This document shows positions 1 through 5,138 of a stretch of DNA of 10,179 nucleotides, piece after piece. The notes below the pieces were generated by a model. The model was given only the letters and a program-made list of their open reading frames with translations. It was not told the DNA's origin and did no database searches. Both the position numbers and the translations under genes were made by a program. Origin of the DNA: Actinomycetota bacterium (GTDB lineage: Bacteria > Actinomycetota > Thermoleophilia > Solirubrobacterales > Solirubrobacteraceae). Numbering within the stretch: the stretch's first letter is position 1; each line of letters starts with the position of its first letter. Location: positions 1 to 10,179 of the forward strand of contig WLNG01000028.1 in the NCBI GenBank assembly GCA_009699915.1, given 5' to 3'.

Positions 1-313
1 GATCGGCGGAAACCCCTCCGTCGCCAAGGCCTGCGGACTGGCGAAGCTCGTGCTCCAGAAGCCGGGCGTCGACAAGATCGCGGTGATGATGTCGATCGTC
101 TCGAACACCCGTGTGGACATCGTCGCGCGCGGCGTCATCAAGGCCTGCCTGGAACTCGGGCACGACCCCTCCGAGAAGATCGCGATCTTCCGGATCCCGG
201 GCGCCTGGGAAGAGGAAGGCTTCAAGATCCTCGAGCGGTACGGCGTGGAGTACGCCGACCGCTCCGTATCGATGCACGAGGCGGCGCGGCGCGCCGTGGA
301 GAAGATCGGATGA
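1..313 (+). CDS. sucC: Succinyl-CoA ligase-type beta subunit, C-terminal part (5' end outside window)
   Basis: This is the last 103 residues of an ATP-grasp CoA ligase beta subunit; the frame is open from base 2 and stops with TGA at 311-313. The visible part is the C-terminal ligase-CoA domain. It starts IGGNPSVAK, continues through an alpha/beta fold with VDIVARGVIKAC and AIFRIPGAWEEEGFKIL, and ends in an amphipathic helix (HEAARRAVEKIG). This matches the SucC pattern of a domain that handles the phosphoryl group on the alpha-subunit histidine. The usual SucC stretch is closer to VVVRLEGTNAEEG, so this copy is divergent and its acid substrate need not be succinate. Pairing with the alpha subunit is supported by the 4-base stop/start overlap at 310-313. 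The ATP-grasp domain cannot be inspected. Family confidence is high; substrate is unknown. Confidence 0.85.
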   Translation, partial: IGGNPSVAKACGLAKLVLQKPGVDKIAVMMSIVSNTRVDIVARGVIKACLELGHDPSEKIAIFRIPGAWEEEGFKILERYGVEYADRSVSMHEAARRAVEKIG

Positions 314-1233
314 GCATCCTCGTCAACGCAGAGACGACCTTCATCGTTCAGGGAATCACCGGCCGCGAGGCGGTCAACCTCACGCGCGAGTGCCTGGATT
401 ACGGCTCAGGCGCGAAGATCGTCGGCGGCGTCACCCCGGGCCGGCTCGGCCGCGAGGTGCACGGCGTCCCGGTCTTCGACACGGTCGCACAGGCTGTCGC
501 CCACCACGGCGGGCCGATCGACGGCTCCGTCGTCACCGTGCCCCCGGCCTTCACCAAGGACGCCGTCTTCGAAGCACTCGAGAACGGGATCAAGCTGATC
601 GTCATCGTCACCGAGCGCATCCCGCGGCGCGACGTAGCGCAGATGGTCGAGCTCGCCACGCTGCGCGGTGCGCGGATCATCGGGCCGAACTGCCTCGGAC
701 TGATCGTGCCCGACGTCATCAAGATGGGCGGGATCGGCGGCCCCGCAAAGGATGCGGCCAAGGCCTACACCCCGGGTTCGATCGGCGTGATCTCCCGCTC
801 CGGCGGCATGACCACCGAGATGTCTTCGACCCTGACCGCGGCAGGCCTCGGCCAGTCGACGGCGGTGTCGATCGGTGGCGACGCGATCATCGGTTCCAGC
901 TACGCGGAGCTGATGCCGTTCTTCGAGGCCGACGCGCAGACGCAGGGCATCGTGATCTACACCGAGCCCGGCGGCCGCATGGAGGCCGAACTCGCGCGCT
1001 GGGTGACGGAGAACAACTCGCGCCTGCCGATCGTCGCGTTCATGGCCGGACGCTTCATGGACGAGATGCCGGGGATGAGCTTCGGCCACGCCGGCACGAT
1101 CGTCGAGGGCAAGGAAGACACGGCGACCGAGAAGATCGCACGACTGGCCGAGGCCGGGATCACGGTCGCAGAGGAGATCTCCCAGATCCCGGATCTCATC
1201 CGGGAGAAGATCGCGCAGAGGAGCGGATCATGA
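310..1233 (+). CDS. sucD: Succinyl-CoA ligase-type alpha subunit
   Basis: This 307-residue protein is close to the usual SucD length of about 290. The N-terminal Rossmann CoA-binding domain shows QGITGREAV (14-22) and VGGVTPGRLG (38-47), followed by IIGPNCLG (123-130) and SRSGGMTTE (162-170). The phosphorylated catalytic histidine is His260 in FGHAGTI. Glu219 in TEPGG corresponds to the conserved active-site glutamate of the EIGG motif in E. coli SucD. The family makes an acyl-CoA from a carboxylic acid, CoA and NTP through phospho-histidine, or runs in reverse to make NTP. Catalytic residues are intact, but the 245-258 region (AGRFMDEMPGMSF) replaces the usual AGxTAPKGxRM stretch, so the substrate may be an acid other than succinate. 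The start is the ATG in an ATGA overlap with the beta subunit, with GGAG at 298-301 eight bases upstream. The 3' end overlaps the ferredoxin gene in the same way. Confidence 0.9.
   Translation: MSILVNAETTFIVQGITGREAVNLTRECLDYGSGAKIVGGVTPGRLGREVHGVPVFDTVAQAVAHHGGPIDGSVVTVPPAFTKDAVFEALENGIKLIVIVTERIPRRDVAQMVELATLRGARIIGPNCLGLIVPDVIKMGGIGGPAKDAAKAYTPGSIGVISRSGGMTTEMSSTLTAAGLGQSTAVSIGGDAIIGSSYAELMPFFEADAQTQGIVIYTEPGGRMEAELARWVTENNSRLPIVAFMAGRFMDEMPGMSFGHAGTIVEGKEDTATEKIARLAEAGITVAEEISQIPDLIREKIAQRSGS
1218..1223 (+). promoter_or_regulatory. Ribosome binding site of the ferredoxin gene
   Basis: GAGGAG lies six bases upstream of the ATG at 1230, inside the end of the alpha-subunit gene. It fixes the start of the small ferredoxin, whose frame is otherwise open far upstream as a shadow frame of the alpha subunit. 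Confidence 0.75.
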
Positions 1234-1472
1234 GGCTTGACGGAACCTTCATCGGCGTCGAGATCGACGACGCGGCGGCCGGCGATGCGGCGATCGCCGC
1301 GAAGCTCACCGAGGTCTGCCCGGTGGACATCTTCACCCAGGGCGCAGACGGGACGCTCGAGCTGGTCGAGGGCAACCTCGACGAGTGCGTCCTCTGTCGC
1401 CTGTGCCTCGACGCGACCGCGCCCGGCACGGTGCGCATCCTCAAGCTCTACGACGACGGCGCCCAGCTCTAG
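1230..1472 (+). CDS. FixX-like single-cluster [4Fe-4S] ferredoxin
   Basis: This is an 80-residue acidic soluble protein. Its cysteines are Cys30 in a VCPVDIF segment and Cys53, Cys56 and Cys59 in CVLCRLC. That is the layout of a ferredoxin keeping one [4Fe-4S] cluster, with CxxCxxC plus a distant Cys-Pro as fourth ligand. FixX, the ferredoxin partner of FixC and ETF:quinone oxidoreductase-type flavoproteins, has a similar layout, including the aromatic residue after CP and a G-x-(LV)-E segment between the cysteine clusters. The role would be single-electron transfer in the cytoplasm. The start is set by a strong GAGGAG site and a 4-base ATGA overlap with the alpha-subunit stop, so it is co-translated with the CoA ligase. 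No redox enzyme is in the window; a partner could lie upstream. No second cluster is possible because there are only four cysteines. Confidence 0.82.
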   Translation: MRLDGTFIGVEIDDAAAGDAAIAAKLTEVCPVDIFTQGADGTLELVEGNLDECVLCRLCLDATAPGTVRILKLYDDGAQL

Positions 1473-1480
1473 CGGGAGCG

Positions 1481-1849
1481 TCAGCCGCGTGCGCGGCGGG
1501 TGCGCGAACGCTCCTCCTGCCGCTCGACCACCTGGGTGATCAACTGAAGGAACTGCTGGACGCCGGTCGCCTTGACCTTGCCGGTTTCCAGCGCGGTGCG
1601 CCAGTCGGCGAGGTGCCCCTTCTCCGCAAGGCGGTTGAGCTCCTCGCGACGCATCTCGATCATCACCTTCGCGTCGGCGGCGATGTCGCGGCGCACCTCG
1701 ATCTCAGGCATCTGCAGGCGAAACTGCTGAACGTCGCCGCGGCCGATCAGGTCGATCCGCGCGACCAGCGTCAGCGGCTTCAGCGCCGGAACCTCCTCGA
1801 GCAGGCCGGCGACGGTGCGGGCGATGAGCGCGCGGGCATCCTCGGACAT
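1481..1849 (-). CDS. Small SCP2-like (sterol carrier/lipid-binding fold) protein, putative
   Basis: This is a 122-residue protein with no signal peptide or membrane helix. It begins with an acidic helix (MSEDARALIARTVAGLLEE). It then has a beta-rich part (TLVARIDLIGRGDVQQFRL) and a segment resembling the C-terminal half of SCP2 domains: a charged strand (AKVMIEMRREELNRLA), a helix with DWRTALETGKVKATG, and a final helix (VQQFLQLITQVV). The ExGKxKxTG turn is the main reason for the SCP2 call. The tail is strongly basic (ERQEERSRTRRARG). SCP2-fold proteins bind lipids or acyl-CoA esters, which would fit its place 38 bases downstream of an acyl-CoA dehydrogenase on the same strand. The ribosome site before the ATG is weak (AGGG). 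Existence of the gene is likely; the fold assignment is moderate and the function is inferred. Confidence 0.62.
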   Translation of the reverse strand: MSEDARALIARTVAGLLEEVPALKPLTLVARIDLIGRGDVQQFRLQMPEIEVRRDIAADAKVMIEMRREELNRLAEKGHLADWRTALETGKVKATGVQQFLQLITQVVERQEERSRTRRARG

Positions 1850-1887
1850 GCCCTTGACCCTACCGGCCCCCGCGGGGTGTCGCGGAG

Positions 1888-3099
1888 CTAGATCTTGTGG
1901 CGCTCAAGGAGCTTCTTGCCGATGACCATGCGCTGGATCTCGCTCGTCCCCTCGCCGATCAGCAGCAGCGGGGCGTCGCGATACAGGCGCTCGATCTCGT
2001 ACTCCTTCGAGTAGCCGTAGCCGCCGTGGATGCGGAAGCTCTCCTCGACGCAGTAGCGCCCGGCCTCAGAGGCGAAGAGCTTCGCCATCCCGGCCTCCAT
2101 GTCGGAGCGCTCGCCCGCGTCCTTCAGGCGCGCCGCGCGGATCGTGAGCAGCCGGGCTGCCTCAACCTGCGTCGCCATGTCGGCGAGCTTGAACTGGATC
2201 GCCTGGTGCTCTGCGATCGGCTTGCCGAAGGTCTTGCGCTCTTGGCTGTACTTCAGCGCGAGCTCGAGCGCGCGCTGGGCGATGCCCACGCCGCGGGCGG
2301 CGACGTTCGCGCGGCCGACCTCGAGCGCGTCCATCATCTGCGCGAAGCCACGGTTCAGGCCGTCCTCCTCGCCGCCGAGGATGTTCTCTGCGGGGCACTT
2401 GTAGCCGTCGTAGACCAGCTCCGTGGACTCGACACCCTTGTAGCCCAGCTTCTTGATCGGCGGCGGCACGTGCAGACCGGCGTAGGGGCCGGTGTTGTCG
2501 CTGACGCCGCCCTCCTTCTCGGTGATGAAGCAGGTGAAGCCGCGGTGACGCGGATCGGCCTCCGGGTCGGTCTTCACGAGGACGAACACCAGCGCGGAGC
2601 GCAGGCCGTTCGTCACCCACATCTTCTGCCCGTTGATCTCGTAGGCGCCGTCGTCGGACTTCACGGCGCTCGTCTTGATCGCCTGGACGTCGGAGCCGAG
2701 CTCGGGCTCGGAGAGCGAGAACGCGGCGCGGATCTCGCCGGTGGCCATGCGCGGGAGGAAGCGCTCCTTCTGCTCGTCGGTCCCGTACTTCATCAGCAGG
2801 TAGCTGCCGATGAAGTGCGTGTTGATGATCCCGGAGATCGAGATCCAGCCGCGGGAGAGCTCCTCGACGATCATGCAGTAGGTCGTGAGGTCGAGCCCCA
2901 TGCCGCCGTACTCCTCGGGGATGGTGACGCCGAAGAGGCCGAGCTCCTTCATCTGCTCGACGATCGGCTCCGGGAACTCATCCTCGTGGTCGTAATGCTC
3001 GGCGTTCGGGAGGATCTGCTCGTCGGCGAACTGGCGCACCATCTCGGTGATCGCCTTCTGCTCGTCGGTCTTCTCCTCGAAGGGGACAGCAACAGCCAT
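1888..3099 (-). CDS. Acyl-CoA dehydrogenase (FAD-dependent)
   Basis: This 403-residue enzyme has a typical length for soluble homotetrameric acyl-CoA dehydrogenases, which introduce a trans-2 double bond into acyl-CoA and pass electrons to electron-transfer flavoprotein. The N-terminal helical domain covers about 10-125 (PEEYGGMGLDLTTYCMIVEEL at 61-81). The middle beta domain contains the FAD/substrate signature AFSLSEPELGSD (126-137) and WVTNG (161-165). The C-terminal helical domain contains QERKTFGKPIAEHQAIQ (286-302) and the second signature YGYSKEYEIERLYRDAP (361-377). Glu383 in IGEGTSEIQ is the predicted catalytic base. Residues 198-220 carry a somewhat long loop (NTGPYAGLHVPPPIKKLG) before the third core strand. 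The start at 3099 was preferred over an upstream in-frame codon because it has AAGAGGAG six bases upstream and because the upstream extension is not family-like. Chain length cannot be read from sequence. It is likely co-transcribed with the SCP2-like gene. Confidence 0.95.
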   Translation of the reverse strand: MAVAVPFEEKTDEQKAITEMVRQFADEQILPNAEHYDHEDEFPEPIVEQMKELGLFGVTIPEEYGGMGLDLTTYCMIVEELSRGWISISGIINTHFIGSYLLMKYGTDEQKERFLPRMATGEIRAAFSLSEPELGSDVQAIKTSAVKSDDGAYEINGQKMWVTNGLRSALVFVLVKTDPEADPRHRGFTCFITEKEGGVSDNTGPYAGLHVPPPIKKLGYKGVESTELVYDGYKCPAENILGGEEDGLNRGFAQMMDALEVGRANVAARGVGIAQRALELALKYSQERKTFGKPIAEHQAIQFKLADMATQVEAARLLTIRAARLKDAGERSDMEAGMAKLFASEAGRYCVEESFRIHGGYGYSKEYEIERLYRDAPLLLIGEGTSEIQRMVIGKKLLERHKI

Positions 3100-3105
3100 G
3101 TCGGA

Positions 3106-3113
3106 CTCCTCTT
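3106..3113 (-). promoter_or_regulatory. Ribosome binding site of the acyl-CoA dehydrogenase
   Basis: On the minus strand this reads AAGAGGAG, with its AGGAG core six bases from the ATG at 3099. It decides the start against the longer in-frame reading that would begin at 3309. Confidence 0.8.
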
Positions 3114-3121
3114 GCACGGTG

Positions 3122-3141
3122 GTGACGACGCGGGTCGTCAC
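3122..3141 (+). promoter_or_regulatory. Perfect 8-base inverted repeat (candidate operator or leader hairpin)
   Basis: Arms GTGACGAC (3122-3129) and GTCGTCAC (3134-3141) are exact reverse complements separated by GCGG. The element lies in the 130-base divergent region, 9 bases upstream of the acyl-CoA dehydrogenase ribosome site. Its size and symmetry fit the operator of a dimeric repressor such as the TetR-type regulators common at fatty-acid genes. As RNA on the minus strand it would also form an 8-pair hairpin with a 4-base loop. It is not followed by a T tract, so it is not an ordinary terminator. No cognate regulator gene is in the window. Confidence 0.5.
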
Positions 3142-3160
3142 GGGCGGATCTGGTCTGCCC
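3142..3160 (+). promoter_or_regulatory. Second, imperfect inverted repeat abutting the first
   Basis: Arms GGGCGGA (3142-3148) and TCTGCCC (3154-3160) pair at six of seven positions around a 5-base centre; the exception is 3146/3156 (G-T on the plus strand, C-A on the transcribed minus-strand leader). It begins at the base after the perfect repeat ends and stops at the edge of a candidate minus-strand -10 box. It could be a second operator half or a second leader hairpin. Confidence 0.35.
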
Positions 3161-3166
3161 ATGATA
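3161..3166 (-). promoter_or_regulatory. Candidate -10 box for the acyl-CoA dehydrogenase
   Basis: The minus strand reads TATCAT, a good match to the -10 consensus in an otherwise GC-rich region. It predicts a start near 3154 and a leader of about 55 bases that would hold the perfect inverted repeat and the ribosome site. No convincing -35 box lies 17 bases upstream (GAACCT), so support is only moderate. Confidence 0.35.
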
Positions 3167-3229
3167 CGAACTGCAGCCGCCGAAGGTTCTTTAGCGTTGG
3201 GCGTCCCGCCGATGCGCCAGACTGTGCGC

Positions 3230-3628
3230 ATGGACCTCACCGGCTGGGACGTTGTGCTCTGGATCCACCTGCTGGCGATGGCGCTGTTCATCGGTGGCCA
3301 GCTCTTCATGGGCGTCGCCGTGGTGCCGGTGTACCTGCGCGATGGCGGTCAGGAGGGCGCCGGCCACCGCTGGATGCAGCAGATAGCCCGGCGCTTTGGT
3401 TGGGCGTCACTCGGAGCCCTCGCGATCTCCCTGATCACCGGTGCGGCGATGGCCTCGCATCTCGACCTCTGGTCGGAGACGGCGATGAACGTGAAGCTGG
3501 GGCTCGTCGTCATCGCGATCGTCCTGACGCTCGTCCACGTCTTCATCGTCAAGCGCTCCAACCACCTCCTCCAGGGTCTGCTCCTGCTCGATTCGCTGGC
3601 AATCGTGCTGGTCGCGACCGCCCTCTGA
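3230..3628 (+). CDS. Four-helix CopD/DUF2269-like integral membrane protein
   Basis: This is a 132-residue hydrophobic protein with four predicted membrane helices. TM1 is roughly residues 6-31 and contains WIHLLAMALFIGGQLF; a short charged loop follows (YLRDGGQEGAGHRW). TM2 is about 55-76, TM3 about 85-105 and TM4 about 112-131. The His in TM1 followed by a GG pair is typical of CopD-like and DUF2269 proteins, small membrane families of which some members are linked to copper or haem handling; nothing here proves metal binding. The start at 3230 gives the compact four-helix form. Upstream ATGs in frame (for example 3212) would add a polar extension without a ribosome site. No Shine-Dalgarno sequence precedes 3230. 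The gene stops 7 bases before the acyl-CoA synthetase, so the two are very likely one transcript. Function is unknown. Confidence 0.75.
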   Translation: MDLTGWDVVLWIHLLAMALFIGGQLFMGVAVVPVYLRDGGQEGAGHRWMQQIARRFGWASLGALAISLITGAAMASHLDLWSETAMNVKLGLVVIAIVLTLVHVFIVKRSNHLLQGLLLLDSLAIVLVATAL

Positions 3629-3635
3629 GCAGACC

Positions 3636-5135
3636 GTGAACTTCACGCGCGACGTCGTCGAGGCGGCGCCCCCCGGGGCGCTTGCGCTCGTCGAGCTGAC
3701 GCGGGAAGGCGACCGTCGCGAGTGGACCTTCGGCGAGACGGCCCGCCGCGCCGCCGCGCTGGCCGGCGCGCTCGATCGCGCGGGCGTGCGCGCCGGCGAT
3801 GTCGTCCTCACACTGATCGGCAACCGGCCGGAGTGGGTTTTCACGATGCTCGCGTGCTTTCGCACCGGCGCGGTGGTCCTCCCATGCACCGAGCAATTGC
3901 GCGCCGAGGACCTGCGCCTGCGTCTTGCGATAACGCGCCCGGCCGCGATCGTCTGCGACGAGCGCAACCGCGCTGAGCTCGAGGCGGCGATCGGCTCTGG
4001 CGGGCCGCCTGTGCTGCTGGTGCCCGATGAGGCGCTGTTCGCGCAGGGCGCCGAACACTCCGCGCCAGCGCACGCAGCACTGCAGGCCGATGCACCCTGC
4101 CTTTTGACCTTCACCAGCGGGACCTCCGGCGGCCCGAAAGCGGTCGTGCACGGAGGCCGCTACCTGACCGGCCAGAGCGTCCAGGCCGAGCACTGGCTCG
4201 ACGCGCGTCCCGGCGAGCTCATCTGGTGCACCGCCGCCAGCGGCTGGAGCAAGTCGGCGCGCAACGTCTTCATCGCTCCCTGGATGCGCGGCGCACCGGC
4301 GCTGCTGCACGACGGACGCTTCGACCCCGATGAGCGGCTCGAGATCCTCGCTCGCGAGGCGGTCGGCGTGCTCTGCATGGCCCCGACCGAGTACCGCGTG
4401 ATCGCCAAGCGCGCGCAGCCGCGGCCGGTCGCCGGACTGCGCGGGCTGGTCGCCGCCGGCGAGGCGCTCAACCCCGAGGTGCTGCGCAGCTTCCACGAGG
4501 CGACCGGCCTGTGGATCCGCGATGGCTACGGGCAGACGGAGACCGGCCAGACGACCGGCCAGCCCCCGGGCGCCGCGCCACGGCCCAGCTCGATGGGCCC
4601 GGCGCTTCCCGGGACGCGACTGTGGATCGACGATGGCGAACTCTGCATCGACCCGAGCAGCGTGCCGACGTTCTTCCTCGGCTATCTCGGCGAGGAGGTC
4701 CGCCACGGACCGGACGGGCGCCTGAACGTCATCCACGATCGAGCCCGCGATGCCGTCTGGCGCAGTGGCGACCGCGTGCTGGAGGACGACGACGGCTTCT
4801 TTTTCTTCGAGGGGCGCGCCGACGACGTGATCATCTCGGCGGGGTACCGGATCGGCCCGTTCGAGGTCGAATCGGCGCTGATCGCCCACCCCGCCGTCGC
4901 GGAGGCTGCCGCCGTCGCGGCGCCCGATGAGGAACGCGGGTCGGTCGTGCGCGCGGTCGTGGTGCTGCGTGACGGCCACCACGGCAGCCCGGAGCTCGTG
5001 CGCGAGCTCCAGGAGTACGTCAAGGAGCGCACCGCGCCCTACAAGTACCCGCGCATCGTGGACTTCGCCCCGGAGCTGCCCAAGACGCAGAGCGGCAAGG
5101 TGCGTCGCAGCCTCCTGCGCGACGCAGGTACGTAG
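3636..5135 (+). CDS. Medium-chain-type acyl-CoA synthetase (AMP-forming)
   Basis: This 499-residue enzyme of the ANL (AMP-binding) superfamily would convert a carboxylic acid, ATP and CoA to acyl-CoA, AMP and pyrophosphate. Motifs in order are the phosphate loop TFTSGTSGGPK (158-168), YGQTE (298-302), SGDR (377-380), the hinge region GRADDVIISAGYRIGP (393-408) and PKTQSGKVRR (482-491) with catalytic Lys488. The segment TAASGWSKSARNVFIAPWMRGA (199-220) matches the ACSM/medium-chain subfamily, where DTGW-KSAW is usual. It is shorter than typical ACSM proteins (about 540-580). The start is the GTG at 3636, giving MNFTRDVVEAAP, which aligns with the FNFA-DVxD beginning of the family; no earlier start codon is in frame close by. 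There is no clear ribosome site, so translation probably depends on coupling to the membrane-protein gene ending 7 bases before. Substrate cannot be read from sequence. Confidence 0.92.
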   Translation: MNFTRDVVEAAPPGALALVELTREGDRREWTFGETARRAAALAGALDRAGVRAGDVVLTLIGNRPEWVFTMLACFRTGAVVLPCTEQLRAEDLRLRLAITRPAAIVCDERNRAELEAAIGSGGPPVLLVPDEALFAQGAEHSAPAHAALQADAPCLLTFTSGTSGGPKAVVHGGRYLTGQSVQAEHWLDARPGELIWCTAASGWSKSARNVFIAPWMRGAPALLHDGRFDPDERLEILAREAVGVLCMAPTEYRVIAKRAQPRPVAGLRGLVAAGEALNPEVLRSFHEATGLWIRDGYGQTETGQTTGQPPGAAPRPSSMGPALPGTRLWIDDGELCIDPSSVPTFFLGYLGEEVRHGPDGRLNVIHDRARDAVWRSGDRVLEDDDGFFFFEGRADDVIISAGYRIGPFEVESALIAHPAVAEAAAVAAPDEERGSVVRAVVVLRDGHHGSPELVRELQEYVKERTAPYKYPRIVDFAPELPKTQSGKVRRSLLRDAGT

Positions 5136-5138
5136 CCC

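Noticed and set aside
528..535. A further GTCGTCAC, one arm of the 3122-3141 repeat, inside the CoA-ligase alpha gene
   Set aside because: It is a single half-site within coding sequence with no matching arm nearby; likely chance.
111..1229. Long upstream extension of the ferredoxin frame
   Set aside because: The extension is Arg/Pro-rich out-of-frame reading of the CoA-ligase alpha gene. The ferredoxin start at 1230 has a strong ribosome site and a family-like N terminus.
1868..1877. CCCCGCGGGG palindrome between the acyl-CoA dehydrogenase and the SCP2-like gene
   Set aside because: It has no loop and no T tract, so it is not a terminator; a 10-base G/C palindrome is expected by chance in this composition.
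3100..3309. 70-residue N-terminal extension of the acyl-CoA dehydrogenase
   Set aside because: It has no family similarity, crosses the inverted repeats and the start of the divergent gene, and the 3099 start has a clear AAGAGGAG site.
1897..3639. 580-codon open frame on the plus strand opposite the acyl-CoA dehydrogenase
   Set aside because: It mirrors the dehydrogenase, reads as low-complexity Leu/Ala/Val/Arg-rich protein without family motifs, and is explained by GC-rich third positions. The minus-strand frame has complete enzyme signatures.
3549..4982. 477-codon open frame on the minus strand opposite the acyl-CoA synthetase
   Set aside because: No motifs; the plus-strand synthetase carries all ANL motifs in order, so this is a shadow.
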